From an uncultured Clostridia bacterium (GTDB lineage Bacteria > Bacillota > Dehalobacteriia > UBA4068), in the NCBI GenBank assembly GCA_944390945.1, contig CALXRV010000026.1:1-46463 (forward strand): a DNA stretch of 46,463 nucleotides, read 5' to 3'. Below, in pieces: positions 1 through 8,668 of the stretch. The translations under genes were made by a program, and so were the position numbers. Numbering within the stretch: the first letter of the stretch is position 1; each line of letters begins with the position of its first letter. The notes beneath the pieces are model-generated. The model was not told where the DNA came from, searched no databases, and worked only from the letters and a program-made list of their open reading frames with translations.

Positions 1-367
1 TTCTCTGCTTGAATTGCATACATAGAAGGAAATTGTAGCATAGCCATCCATGCATCCACAACAGGCCGAAAACTTTTAGCTATGCTGGAGATCGAACGCT
101 CATTTTCCAGGGCGATATATAATGAAAATAGCATGGGAGTGAAACGCTGTCAATAAGGGTCGACCACTGAAGAGCGATCATCATGCCGTTAAAAGGCGAT
201 ATCAGCGCACAGCATCTTTAATATTTCGGCGGCAAGGAACAACAACAGCTAAGCCACTCAGCAGCTGATGGGATATCTCCATAGGTAACGAAACCATCAT
301 TTTGCCGCCGGTCTCGGCTATATGACATAATACCGCAGGACAGCTATGAAAATTGCTTGCTCGACAA
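1..367. other. intergenic, no gene recognised
   Basis: No reading frame here has a convincing ribosome binding site or a recognisable product. A minus-strand open stretch over about 202-471 runs through the terminator hairpin at 368-397 and overlaps the end of the zinc-ribbon gene, so it was not called. Confidence 0.5.
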
Positions 368-397
368 ACAAAAGGCGGAGCTTTCCCCGCCTTTTGT
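368..397 (-). terminator. intrinsic terminator of the zinc-ribbon membrane protein gene
   Basis: A perfect 11-bp stem (ACAAAAGGCGG / CCGCCTTTTGT) closes an 8-nt loop. On the minus strand it is followed by a T-rich run. It lies about 60 bp beyond the stop codon at 459. The A/T-rich arms could let it work in both directions. Confidence 0.75.
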
Positions 398-458
398 AAT
401 GTACTTCCCTCCATTTTCCTACTTTTCCCTGTATTCTCTTTGCCCGTATCCCAAAAGA

Positions 459-716
459 TCAAAACAGGCACAGGTCAATCCCGATATCCTTCCCGCAATT
501 TGGACAAAAATGTCCACCGCCATGCACTCGAAATACTTTTCCACAGTACGGACAGCGCCAAAGCAGTCCACGAGCAACACACAGCACTCCGGCGAATAGA
601 ATCGCAATCCAGGCATAAGCCTTTATAGGGATAAACCAGGGGCCAATAAACAAAAAGAGAACCAGAACGATCAAAGCACGCCTTAGGACGCGCCTTACCT
701 TTTGCAACTCCGTCAT
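459..716 (-). CDS. small membrane protein with C-terminal zinc ribbon
   Basis: An 84-residue protein. It has a basic N-terminus, a hydrophobic stretch that makes one or two membrane segments (about residues 15-50), and a C-terminal zinc ribbon with two knuckles, CPYCGK and CPNCGK, near residues 55-78. Four cysteines in CxxC pairs are the expected tetrahedral zinc site. An upstream in-frame ATG would add 32 residues but sits on the -35 box of the promoter at 784-812. The chosen ATG has GGGGAGG seven bases upstream. No function is recognised; similar short membrane zinc-ribbon proteins are common in Firmicutes. Confidence 0.7.
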   Translation of the reverse strand: MTELQKVRRVLRRALIVLVLFLFIGPWFIPIKAYAWIAILFAGVLCVARGLLWRCPYCGKVFRVHGGGHFCPNCGKDIGIDLCLF

Positions 717-783
717 CAGCATTCCTCCCCAAAGTTGAATGCGCCGCAGTGCTTTGGCTGTTCTCACACCTTTCATTAAGTTA

Positions 784-812
784 ATTATATCATCTGTCGC
801 AGCCATAAGCAA
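784..812 (-). promoter_or_regulatory. sigma-A type promoter for the zinc-ribbon gene
   Basis: TTGCTT, a 17-base spacer and TATAAT read on the minus strand. The expected start of transcription is about 60 bases before the ATG at 716. Confidence 0.65.
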
Positions 813-819
813 GATAAGA

Positions 820-836
820 CGGGGATCGCATCCCCG
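820..836 (-). terminator. probable terminator of spoIIR
   Basis: A 7-bp stem (CGGGGAT / ATCCCCG) with a 3-nt loop, followed on the minus strand by TCTTATCTT. It lies about 100 bp after the spoIIR stop. The T-run is imperfect. A second hairpin (TGGCACG / CGTGCCA, 895-931) lies closer to the stop but lacks a T-run. Confidence 0.4.
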
Positions 837-937
837 CCCTACCTGCTAGCCGATATTCATTCAGCCGCTTCCTAGCTGATGATGAAATTCCATCTGGCAC
901 GGGACCTTTCCCCTCTTCCAAAGGCGTGCCAGTATAC

Positions 938-1543
938 TCAACGCTGAAACAGACTTTGCAGGCGCCATTCCAGGCGATAAGCGGCTAATGTTTCACCACT
1001 GCCGGATGCAGCTGCCAATACGGCATCTTCATCCAGCTCAGATGCCAGATCAACAAAACAGAGCGGCGGAAACAATACGCACCACCAATTATGCCCCGCA
1101 CCTTCTCCCAATACAATGCGCAACGCATCATATTCTCCGGCAGCAAAGATCAGCCCATCATAATCGATCGCCGGAAATTCCGCAACTTCCAGCCGTAGCG
1201 ACGCCGTATATCCGGCATTAGCAGCGGATAAAAAATCATTGCAGGCAGCGGTCAGCTCAGGCAGAGCCGCTTGCACAGCTGCCATTGCAGCCTCTTTATC
1301 TTTCGCCGCATCCAAGGTATCTTCCAGCTGGCCGATGATATGGTCTCTTACCGCCAGCTTCATTTGCTGATCAGCTGACATATCGCTGTTGGCCAGAATA
1401 TGCAGCCGCAGCGGCTTTTCCGTATGCGGAAGATCGGTATAGAGCACTTGCGCCCCGGCTGGCGCTGCAGCAAGGGCAAATGCAAAGCCAGCACAGCCGA
1501 TCAAAAAAAGCAGGATGGCCAAAATTTTTCTGTTACGTTTCAT
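938..1543 (-). CDS. spoIIR: stage II sporulation protein R
   Basis: SpoIIR is the signal made in the forespore that triggers the membrane protease SpoIIGA to process pro-sigma-E in the mother cell. The protein has 201 residues. An N-terminal signal/anchor segment (residues 7-30) is followed by the family hallmarks LRLHILANSD near residue 46 and NWWCVLFPPLCFVD near residues 152-165. AAGGAGG five bases upstream fixes the ATG. The gene lies 112 bp downstream of sigG on the same strand. Neither spoIIGA nor sigE, its functional partners, is in this window. A sigma-F type promoter lies directly upstream, as expected for this gene. Confidence 0.95.
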   Translation of the reverse strand: MKRNRKILAILLFLIGCAGFAFALAAAPAGAQVLYTDLPHTEKPLRLHILANSDMSADQQMKLAVRDHIIGQLEDTLDAAKDKEAAMAAVQAALPELTAACNDFLSAANAGYTASLRLEVAEFPAIDYDGLIFAAGEYDALRIVLGEGAGHNWWCVLFPPLCFVDLASELDEDAVLAAASGSGETLAAYRLEWRLQSLFQR

Positions 1544-1631
1544 GCTTCCTCCTTTGCCAGCGCTGCCAAAAACAGGAGATCCCCGCCAGCAATAGATATA
1601 ACGGCCAGAGCGACCGCGTCTTTCTGTTTTG

Positions 1632-1661
1632 CTTTTTACCCGAAATCATGCACCATTATAC
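1632..1661 (-). promoter_or_regulatory. sigma-F/G type promoter of spoIIR
   Basis: Minus strand GTATA, 15 bases, then GGGTAAAAAG. The known forespore consensus is GYATA-N15-GGnnAnAHTR, so the -35 is perfect and the -10 differs at one position. The -35 element overlaps the sigG stop codon. Confidence 0.65.
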
Positions 1662-2426
1662 ATACTTCCGCAGCTGCAGCAATGCACCTTTTTCAAGACG
1701 TGAAACCTGTGCTTGTGAAATGCCGATCTCTTTGGCGACTTCCATCTGGGTTTTGCCAACGAAAAAGCGTAAATTGATGATTCGTTTTTCACGATCCCCC
1801 AGCTTCGAAAGACCTTCTCGAATATTTAACGATTCCAGCCAACGCTTTTCTTCCTGCTTTTCATCACAGACTTGATCCATCACATAAATCGGATCCCCGC
1901 CATCATGGTAAACTGGTTCGAACAGAGATACCGGTTCCGCGATCGCATCCAGCGCAAAAACGACGTCCTCCGCTGGAAGGTCAATCTCTTTTGCGATTTC
2001 TTCAATCTTGGGTTCGCGGGAGAAGCGGCTGATCAATGCATCCCGCGCCTGCAATGCCTTATATGCGATATCGCGCAGAGAACGCGAAACGCGGATCGAG
2101 TTATTGTCGCGCAGATAGCGACGTATTTCACCAATGATCATCGGCACGGCATAGGTAGAAAGCCGTACCCCCTGACTGAGGTCAAAATTATCGATCGCCT
2201 TGATCAGGCCGATGCAACCTACCTGAAATAGATCATCCGCATTTTCACCGCGATTATTAAAACGCTGAATCACGCTCAGCACCAACCGCAAATTGCCGGC
2301 GATCAGTTCTTCCCGTGCTTGCTTATCCCCAGCCTGCGCACGGATAAACAACGCATTAACCTGATCATTCGGCAATACCGGCAGCTTCGATGTATTGACA
2401 CCGCAGATCTCGACCTTGTTCAGCAT
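1656..2426 (-). CDS. sigG: RNA polymerase sporulation sigma factor SigG
   Basis: Late forespore sigma factor, 256 residues. The N-terminus KVEICGVNTSKLP is the signature of SigG (the anti-sigma CsfB/SpoIIAB-binding end) and separates it from SigF and SigB. Regions 2.1-2.4 follow (NLRLVLSVIQRF, DDLFQVGCIGLIKAI, YAVPMIIGEIRRYLRD), then 3.0 and the region 4 helix-turn-helix (EVAKEIGISQAQVSRLEKGAL). An in-frame GTG six bases upstream was rejected because GGAGAG sits six bases before the ATG used here. In many Firmicutes sigG follows spoIIGA-sigE; here it stands without them, with spoIIR downstream. Confidence 0.95.
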   Translation of the reverse strand: MLNKVEICGVNTSKLPVLPNDQVNALFIRAQAGDKQAREELIAGNLRLVLSVIQRFNNRGENADDLFQVGCIGLIKAIDNFDLSQGVRLSTYAVPMIIGEIRRYLRDNNSIRVSRSLRDIAYKALQARDALISRFSREPKIEEIAKEIDLPAEDVVFALDAIAEPVSLFEPVYHDGGDPIYVMDQVCDEKQEEKRWLESLNIREGLSKLGDREKRIINLRFFVGKTQMEVAKEIGISQAQVSRLEKGALLQLRKYV

Positions 2427-2459
2427 ACACACTCTCCGATCTCGGGGCGTTTATGCCTA

Positions 2460-2489
2460 AATTATGACCGCAAGCGGTACGATTTATAC
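2460..2489 (-). promoter_or_regulatory. sigma-F/G type promoter of sigG
   Basis: Minus strand GTATA, exactly 15 bases, then GGTCATAATT. This matches GYATA-N15-GGnnAnAHTR at all but the last position. In Bacillus sigG is transcribed by sigma-F and then by its own product, so the site is where it should be, about 35-65 bases before the ATG. Confidence 0.65.
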
Positions 2490-2714
2490 TGCTGGCAAAT
2501 GTCGAATGCCGCCAGTATCTGCCGATGAGATATTGCCGAGCAATCCTTGTATGGAGTTCCGCCGCATGAGCGGCGCGATGATGGTTGACGATCTGCAAAT
2601 TAGCGGTGATAAACGCTAAACTGCACCTGTTCGCCCACATGGGCAGATCTTAATGGTATTGGCACACACAACTCTCCTCTGCCGTTTTCTGTATATTATC
2701 TGCCTTTCCTGACG
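2490..2714. other. gap upstream of sigG, no certain gene
   Basis: Holds a GC-rich hairpin (CCGCCGC / GCGGCG around 2551-2574) without a T-run. It also holds a 21-codon minus-strand frame at 2600-2665 that starts with GTG behind GAGGAGAG. The peptide is not recognised. A possible -10 (GATAAT) lies just after the terminator at 2715-2741. Confidence 0.3.
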
Positions 2715-2741
2715 CAAAAAAGGCCGCCGTTTCAGGCAGCC
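2715..2741 (-). terminator. terminator of the lipoprotein gene
   Basis: A 7-bp stem (GGCTGCC / GGCGGCC, one G-U pair) with loop TGAAAC and then seven T on the minus strand, about 80 bp after the lipoprotein stop. Confidence 0.75.
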
Positions 2742-2822
2742 CGATTCATCTTTTCTTTGCCTTTATCCCGCCGCATCCGTTCCCGATGTAGCATTCATTC
2801 TTGCCACAGGATGTTCCGACGC

Positions 2823-3365
2823 TCAATCTGTTGCCGCAGGCATATCCATCCCCTCTGTTCCGTCCGGCCAGCAGGCGGCATGCAGATCGCTCGGAATCGC
2901 ACTCACCTTCTGCTGCTCCTCCTGCGGCAGACTGTTAAACCATGCAAGCCAGGCTAATGTCTCCTCGGAAAGGTCAGCGACATCCACCAGCTTATCCCCA
3001 AAGCGAATTTGGCTTCCTGTCCCTTCCCGATGCGCAAAAACGATCCATCGGTCTTGGATAAAAACTTCTATTGTATCTGAACGATCTTCCCCATAACGAT
3101 AGGCAAAACCGGTCCCGAAATTGGACTGGGCCTCCTCTGTTGGGATTTCGGTTCCATCCACAGCCGAAGTGATGATACCGTCCGCTTCCACATCCTGCGT
3201 ACGGTCAGAACTTTCTTTTCCGCTATCATAGTAGAGCTTGCCATCCAGCATCACCATCGGTATCTTATCCCAGTCTGACTCCTGTATGCTACTATTCGCG
3301 CAGGCAGCAAAAAGTAAAGCAGGAATGATAAGCAGCAGGCAGATCAGCGTGAACATTTTTTGCAT
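2823..3365 (-). CDS. putative lipoprotein, function unknown
   Basis: A 180-residue exported protein. The N-terminus MQKMFTLICLLLIIPALLF ends in the lipobox FAAC, so lipid attachment by Lgt (also encoded in this window) and signal peptidase II cleavage before Cys21 are expected. The mature part is acidic and contains DGKLYYDSG, a segment typical of small Clostridia/Negativicutes surface proteins with no assigned role, then a short Trp-rich stretch (TLAWLAWFN). AAGGGGTG upstream supports the ATG at 3365 over an ATG eight codons earlier. It stands alone with its own terminator. Confidence 0.75.
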   Translation of the reverse strand: MQKMFTLICLLLIIPALLFAACANSSIQESDWDKIPMVMLDGKLYYDSGKESSDRTQDVEADGIITSAVDGTEIPTEEAQSNFGTGFAYRYGEDRSDTIEVFIQDRWIVFAHREGTGSQIRFGDKLVDVADLSEETLAWLAWFNSLPQEEQQKVSAIPSDLHAACWPDGTEGMDMPAATD

Positions 3366-3638
3366 TAGATCACCCCTTAAATTGGCCATTTATTGTTAGA
3401 CGACAATGCATAACAAAAGGTTCCACAGGAAGAGATGTCTCCTGCGCGAGAAGCCATTCTGCAGAATGCCAGCTGCTCCAGATTTTCTCACGGCGATTTT
3501 TCCATTCATATTTCGCCACTTTATATGTCCCGCCTGCATCTCAGCTTTCCCCAAGAAGCCTGACCTGCTTGTTGCAGACAGCTGTGCTGTTACAACAGAC
3601 GCAAGGGTCGGCATTTTCGCCTGACTTTCTACTTGCAC
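3366..3638. other. intergenic, nothing recognised
   Basis: The region lies between the divergent lipoprotein gene and typA. A minus-strand 72-codon frame inside it lacks a good ribosome site and resembles nothing known. Confidence 0.4.
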
Positions 3639-3667
3639 TTGTTTTTTTCGCACCACAGTGGTAAAAT
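3639..3667 (+). promoter_or_regulatory. candidate promoter of typA
   Basis: TTGTTT, 17 bases, TAAAAT, about 45 bases before the typA start. An upstream TTGCAC is too far from the -10 (23 bases). Confidence 0.4.
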
Positions 3668-3714
3668 TGAACGGTTGAGTCGCATGCTGTAAGTCTGGCA
3701 AAGGAGCATTAACG

Positions 3715-5538
3715 GTGAAAGAAATCAGCAATATCCGCAATATCGCAATCATCGCCCATGTCGATCATGGCAAGACAACCTTGGTCGATCAGATGTTGCG
3801 GCAAGGCGGTGTTTTCCGCCAAAATCAAGCCGTCGCTGAACGAGTGATGGACAACAACGACCTTGAGCGAGAAAAAGGCATTACCATTCTTGCGAAAAAT
3901 ACTTCGATCTTCTGGCAGGATACTAAGATCAATATTGTCGATACGCCCGGTCACGCCGATTTTTCCGGCGAGGTAGAGCGTGTTTTGAAAATGGTCAACG
4001 GAGTCCTGCTGCTGGTAGACGCTTTTGAAGGCCCGATGCCGCAGACGCGCTTTGTTCTCCAGAAAGCACTGGAGATGAACCATCGTGTAATCATCGTCAT
4101 CAACAAAACCGACCGACCGGACGCCCGGCCGCTGGAAGCGGCACTTGAAACGTTGGAGCTGCTGGAAGAACTGCATGCTGGCGCAGAGCAGATGGACAGC
4201 CCGATCATCTACTGCTCCGGCCGCACCGGTTGTGCCTCCGAAGATCCAGATCAGCCGGGAACCGATCTCCAACCACTGTTCCACGCTATCCTGGAACATG
4301 TGCCTGCGCCTGTGGTGGATGAAGACGGTCCGCTGCAGCTGCTAGTCAGCTCGGTGGATTATAATGATTATGTCGGCCGTATCGGCATCGGACGTATCGA
4401 CCGCGGCATGCTCATTGCCAATAGTACAGTCATGGTCTGTAACTACCACCATGAAGATATTCATTATAAAGCAAAAATCAATTCCCTGTTCGCCATTGAA
4501 GGCCTGAAACGGGTTGCGGTGGAAAAAGCGACCGCCGGGGATATCATCTGTTTTTCCGGCATCGAGTATATCAATATCGGTGATACGGTCTGCGATGCGG
4601 AACAGGCACAGCCACTGCCTTTCGTACAGGTAGGCGAGCCAACGGTAGAAATGACATTCTCAGTTAATGACAGTCCATTCGCCGGGCAGGAAGGCGAATA
4701 TGTTACCTCGCGTCAGCTGCGTGAACGTCTTTTCCATGAGCTGCTGCGCGATGTCTCGCTAAAGGTGTTTGAAACAGACAGCACAGACTCTTTCCGTGTG
4801 CTGGGTCGCGGAGAAATGCATCTGGCCATCCTGATTGAAACGATGCGCCGTGAAGGCTATGAATTCTCCGTTTCCCCACCGCGTGCGCTGTTTAAAACCA
4901 TTGACGGCAAGCTATATGAGCCAATGGAGCGGCTGCATGTCGATGTACCGGAAGAATATTTCCGCCATGTGATGGAAAAGATGGGAGAACGCAAGGGTCT
5001 GATGCTGGAAATGGCCCCTTCTGGCAAGCGTATCAAGGCTGAATATATCATCCCCTCACGTGGCCTGTTTGGCTATCGCAGCGAATTTCTGACCGATACC
5101 CGTGGCGAAGGGATTATGGGTGCGGTGTTTGCCGAATACCAGGAATACAAAGGGAAGCTGCATCAGCGCAGCGTCGGCTCCCTGGTCGCCTGGGAAAGCG
5201 GCGTAGCTGTGACCTATGGGCTTTATAACGCCCAGGAACGCGGGCAGCTGTTCATCGGCCCCGGCGTTAAGGTATATGAAGGCATGATCGTAGGGCAGAA
5301 CCCCAAAGGGGAAGATATCTCCGTCAATGTCTGCAAGAAAAAACAGGTGACGAATATGCGTGCCGCCGGTTCGGACGAAGCGCTGCGCCTGGTGCCGCCG
5401 CGCCAGCTTTCGCTTGAGCAGTGCCTGGAATACCTGGCTGAAGATGAGCTGTTAGAAGTGACGCCCAAGAGCCTGCGCCTGCGCAAAAAGGTGCTTTCGC
5501 GTACAGAGCGCCTGCGCATGGCCTCGCGTGAAAAATAA
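3715..5538 (+). CDS. typA: ribosome-associated GTPase TypA/BipA
   Basis: A translational GTPase of 607 residues, the normal family length. It binds the 70S ribosome at the factor site and helps 50S assembly and stress growth. G1 is AHVDHGKTT (residues 14-22), the switch I/G2 region is GITIL, G3 is DTPGH and G4 is NKTD. EF-G-like domains II, III and V follow, then the TypA-specific C-terminal domain. The start is GTG with AAAGGAG eight bases upstream. It is a single-gene unit, convergent with prs and sharing the hairpin region at 5681-5720. Confidence 0.97.
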   Translation: MKEISNIRNIAIIAHVDHGKTTLVDQMLRQGGVFRQNQAVAERVMDNNDLEREKGITILAKNTSIFWQDTKINIVDTPGHADFSGEVERVLKMVNGVLLLVDAFEGPMPQTRFVLQKALEMNHRVIIVINKTDRPDARPLEAALETLELLEELHAGAEQMDSPIIYCSGRTGCASEDPDQPGTDLQPLFHAILEHVPAPVVDEDGPLQLLVSSVDYNDYVGRIGIGRIDRGMLIANSTVMVCNYHHEDIHYKAKINSLFAIEGLKRVAVEKATAGDIICFSGIEYINIGDTVCDAEQAQPLPFVQVGEPTVEMTFSVNDSPFAGQEGEYVTSRQLRERLFHELLRDVSLKVFETDSTDSFRVLGRGEMHLAILIETMRREGYEFSVSPPRALFKTIDGKLYEPMERLHVDVPEEYFRHVMEKMGERKGLMLEMAPSGKRIKAEYIIPSRGLFGYRSEFLTDTRGEGIMGAVFAEYQEYKGKLHQRSVGSLVAWESGVAVTYGLYNAQERGQLFIGPGVKVYEGMIVGQNPKGEDISVNVCKKKQVTNMRAAGSDEALRLVPPRQLSLEQCLEYLAEDELLEVTPKSLRLRKKVLSRTERLRMASREK

Positions 5539-5680
5539 GTGTAGTCAGAACCAGTTAAACAGAAAATCACCCGGTTGGCTAAAGCGGGTAAACCTGGATT
5601 CAAGTCTTGGCAAAGCGGCGAGGAAAACCAGGAAAGAAAGATATCCCCTCCGTGACCACTTACGGAAAAGCTCAGATCAA

Positions 5681-5720
5681 AAAAGCAGGCGTCTGTATCG
5701 ATACCCTACAGACGCCTGCT
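5681..5720 (-). terminator. terminator between typA and prs
   Basis: A perfect 14-bp stem (AGCAGGCGTCTGTA / TACAGACGCCTGCT) with a 9-nt loop. Six T follow on the minus strand, ending the prs transcript. On the plus strand it is followed by AATTTCTT and may also stop typA. Confidence 0.85.
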
Positions 5721-5747
5721 AATTTCTTATCGCGGAGATCCCAAGAA

Positions 5748-6698
5748 TCAATCGTCAAACAACCGGGAAACCGAAAGGCTTTCATGGATGCGCATGATCG
5801 CCTCACCCAGCAACGAGGCAACAGACAGCACCTTGATCTTGCTGCATTCCCCCTGCCGCTGCCGGTCAATCGGGATCGTGTTGGTTGTCAATACCTCAGT
5901 AATCACAGATTGCTCAATCCGCTCCATGGCCGGCGGTGAAAATACCGGATGCGTGCAGCAGGCATAGATTTCCTTTGCCCCCATATCGCGCAGCGCTTTG
6001 GCACCTTTGGTGATCGTACCGGCCGTGTCGATCATATCGTCAACCATAATCACATTTTTATTGCGAATATCACCGATGACATTCATCACTTCAGATTTGT
6101 TCGCCTGCTCGCGACGCTTATCAATGATCGCCAGATCCACCCCCAGCCGATTTGCCATATTGCGGGCACGCACTACGCCACCAACATCCGGGGAAACAAC
6201 GACCAAATCCGTCATATCAAGGCTCTTATAATACTCTGCCAGCAGAGGAACACCGGGCAGATGGTCTACCGGGATATCAAAGAACCCCTGAATTGCACCG
6301 GCATGCAGATCCATCGAGATCATACGATCTGCACCTGCTTCCGTAATCAAATTTGCTACTAGCTTGGCAGAGATCGGATCACGGGCCTTGGATTTCCGTT
6401 CCTGCCGCGCATACCCATAATACGGAATGACGGCAGAGATACGGGCCGCCGAGGCACGACGCATCGCGTCGATCATGATCAGCAGCTCCATCAGGTTATC
6501 GTTTACCGGTGCACAAGTTGGTTGTACGATAAAAACATCCGCACCGCGGACACTTTCACCGATCTCCACCGAGATCTCTCCATCGGCAAACCGCTTAACC
6601 TGACACATCCCAAGAGATACTCCTAAATACTCGGCGATCTCTTCCCCCAGGTTATGATTGGCATTACAGGCGAACAGCTTCAGCTTATGATTGTTCAT
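5748..6698 (-). CDS. prs: ribose-phosphate pyrophosphokinase
   Basis: Makes PRPP from ribose 5-phosphate and ATP for nucleotide, NAD, histidine and tryptophan synthesis. It has 316 residues, a class I enzyme. Visible motifs are the catalytic flexible loop YYGYARQERKSKARDPIS, the ATP/metal histidine in SMDLHAGAIQGFF, and the PRPP-binding motif VIMVDDMIDTAGT. The ATG at 6698 is preceded by GAAGGAG; a GTG five codons upstream overlaps that site and was rejected. It follows glmU by about 100 bp in the order spoVG-glmU-prs, an order conserved in many Firmicutes. Confidence 0.97.
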   Translation of the reverse strand: MNNHKLKLFACNANHNLGEEIAEYLGVSLGMCQVKRFADGEISVEIGESVRGADVFIVQPTCAPVNDNLMELLIMIDAMRRASAARISAVIPYYGYARQERKSKARDPISAKLVANLITEAGADRMISMDLHAGAIQGFFDIPVDHLPGVPLLAEYYKSLDMTDLVVVSPDVGGVVRARNMANRLGVDLAIIDKRREQANKSEVMNVIGDIRNKNVIMVDDMIDTAGTITKGAKALRDMGAKEIYACCTHPVFSPPAMERIEQSVITEVLTTNTIPIDRQRQGECSKIKVLSVASLLGEAIMRIHESLSVSRLFDD

Positions 6699-6797
6699 GG
6701 CGCTCTCCTTCACCCTTTTTCATACGGCCACTGTTGTAGCCGAAAATCCTGAACATACTTTTAATTCCGCATCTTACCTGTTATTCCTGCCCTGCCC

Positions 6798-8141
6798 CTA
6801 CTCAGTTTCGACCTTTTTTGCATTTTCCGCATGCCAGGGCGCCCAGCCTTCAATATTTCGCTGTCTGCCACGTGCCACCGCCAGAGTATGCGGCGGGACA
6901 TTCTCAGTCACCGTACTGCCCGCAGCAATAAATGCATGATCGCCAATCTCCACCGGAGCAACAAAATTCGTATTGCTGCCAACGAAAACATCGTTGCCAA
7001 TCTGCGTCTTATGCTTCAGTTTCCCGTCATAATTGCAGGTGATCGTGCCGCAGCCGATATTGACCCGCTCGCCGATCTCCGCATCGCCGATATAACTGAG
7101 ATGCGGTACCTTGCTGCCCTTACCGATGCAGCTTTTTTTGATCTCAACAAAATGTCCAGCCTTGACATGGTCAGCAAGGATGGTACCAGGACGAAGATAA
7201 GCAAAAGGGCCGATCTCGCAGCCGTTGCCCACTTGGCTGTCCACAATCTTCACTCCTGGACCAATATGGCAACAGGCACCGATATGCGTCGTGCCGTGCA
7301 GATAGACCTGCGGTTCGAGCACAGTATCCGGCCCGATCTCCACATCGTTGTCAATATATACCGTTTCCGGGTCGACCATCGTCACACCGGCACGCATCAA
7401 AGCCTCGTTTTTCCGCCGCCGCAGCACCCGGCTGACCGCGGCCAGCTGCACACGATCATTAACGCCGCTAATCTCCTCGGCATCTTCGCAGATAAAAGCG
7501 TTGACCATACAGCCCCTACTGCGCATGGCAGCCACCACATCGGTTAAATAATACTCTCCTTGATCATTGTCAGGCTGCAGCCCAGCCAAACACTGCTGCA
7601 GCAGTCTGGTCCGAAAACAATATACCCCACTGTTGATCTCCCGCACCGCCTTTTGTGCCGGGCTGGCATCACGCGCCTCCACGATCGCCTCAACTTCACC
7701 CCGCGCATTTCGGATTACGCGTCCGTAAGCACCGCCATCCGGCAATACGGCAGTCATCACGGTACAATCCGCCTTGCTTTCCAAGTAACTGCTACATAAT
7801 GCGGATAATGTCTCTGTACGCAACAATGGCGTATCCCCGCAAAGCACCAGCAGATGCTCAGGCAACACTGAAAAGGCTGGCAAAGCCTGGCCTACCGCAT
7901 GGCCTGTTCCCAACTGCTGCTCCTGCAACGCATAGAGAAAACCATCACCCAAAGTTTCCCGCACCTGATCTGCACCATGCCCAACCACAATGCAGATTTC
8001 ACCATTAACAACCGGGGCGGCCACCGAACAGACAATTTCCACCAATGACCGGCCAGCGGCCTGATGCAGCACTTTTGGCAAAGTACTCTTCATCCGCATA
8101 CCTTTGCCAGCGGCCAGAATCACTGCAGCAAAATGATCCAT
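6798..8141 (-). CDS. glmU: bifunctional N-acetylglucosamine-1-phosphate uridyltransferase / glucosamine-1-phosphate acetyltransferase
   Basis: Makes UDP-GlcNAc, the first dedicated precursor of peptidoglycan. It has 447 residues. The N-terminal uridyltransferase starts with AVILAAGKGMRMKSTLPKVLH (nucleotide-binding loop with its Lys). The C-terminal half is a left-handed beta-helix of hexapeptide repeats with the acetyltransferase motif near GCGTITCNYDGKLKHKT. TGGAGG eight bases before the ATG fixes the start; a frame extension of 33 codons upstream would run into the spoVG terminator. It is co-oriented with spoVG and prs. Confidence 0.97.
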   Translation of the reverse strand: MDHFAAVILAAGKGMRMKSTLPKVLHQAAGRSLVEIVCSVAAPVVNGEICIVVGHGADQVRETLGDGFLYALQEQQLGTGHAVGQALPAFSVLPEHLLVLCGDTPLLRTETLSALCSSYLESKADCTVMTAVLPDGGAYGRVIRNARGEVEAIVEARDASPAQKAVREINSGVYCFRTRLLQQCLAGLQPDNDQGEYYLTDVVAAMRSRGCMVNAFICEDAEEISGVNDRVQLAAVSRVLRRRKNEALMRAGVTMVDPETVYIDNDVEIGPDTVLEPQVYLHGTTHIGACCHIGPGVKIVDSQVGNGCEIGPFAYLRPGTILADHVKAGHFVEIKKSCIGKGSKVPHLSYIGDAEIGERVNIGCGTITCNYDGKLKHKTQIGNDVFVGSNTNFVAPVEIGDHAFIAAGSTVTENVPPHTLAVARGRQRNIEGWAPWHAENAKKVETE

Positions 8142-8192
8142 CTTTTTTTCCTCCAAAGTTATCAGATCCTGCGCATATACTATACCATAAAA

Positions 8193-8218
8193 TAACGGGA
8201 GGGGCAAACGCCCCTCCC
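8193..8218 (-). terminator. hairpin after spoVG
   Basis: A perfect 9-bp GC stem (GGGAGGGGC / GCCCCTCCC) with a 4-nt loop, followed on the minus strand by GTTATTTTA. It lies 19 bp after the spoVG stop and may reduce read-through into glmU. Confidence 0.7.
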
Positions 8219-8236
8219 ATAACATTAAATGATGAA

Positions 8237-8560
8237 TCATAGCTGAAAACTTTCCACCTCGTCCGCCCCGGCGAGGTTTTGCGCTGGCACAGCAGAACTT
8301 TCAGCCTGCAGTGCCTGCAGATAAACATCGATCACCCGCCCCTGGATCATACTGCGCGCCTCTTGGTTGATCGGATGAGCAATATCCCGAAATTCCCCGC
8401 TTGCCGTCTTGCGGGACGGCATGGCGACGAATAGACCATTGCTCCCTTCGACGATCTTAATATCATGTACGACGAATGATCCGTCAAGGGTCACGGAAAC
8501 GATCGCCTTCATATTCCCCTCAACAAACTGCTTCCGAATCCTGACATCCGTTACCTCCAT
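8237..8560 (-). CDS. spoVG: septation/sporulation regulator SpoVG
   Basis: A small nucleic-acid-binding regulator of 107 residues that affects septum formation, cortex synthesis and many post-transcriptional targets. The conserved core is visible: [10 protein letters not shown], a KAIVSVTLD strand, [11 protein letters not shown] and DIAHPIN. The C-terminal 20 residues are variable. GAGGAGGGGTGG before ATG 8560 fixes the start. It is the first gene of the spoVG-glmU-prs group and lies behind a sigma-H-like promoter. Confidence 0.97.
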   Translation of the reverse strand: MEVTDVRIRKQFVEGNMKAIVSVTLDGSFVVHDIKIVEGSNGLFVAMPSRKTASGEFRDIAHPINQEARSMIQGRVIDVYLQALQAESSAVPAQNLAGADEVESFQL

Positions 8561-8668
8561 ACCACCCCTCCTCGAAAAGATCAAATTTTACTACTAAAGC
8601 TGATTTTTTGTCCAATCGAAATGTCGTCCTGGGTGCACCTCTCTCCTAAAAAAAGATAATTAATAATA

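Noticed and set aside
202..471. Minus-strand open frame of 89 codons near the left edge
   Set aside because: It runs through a terminator hairpin, overlaps the zinc-ribbon gene, lacks an SD and has no recognisable product.
3396..3752. Minus-strand frame overlapping the typA start
   Set aside because: It overlaps a certain gene, has no SD and shows no family likeness.
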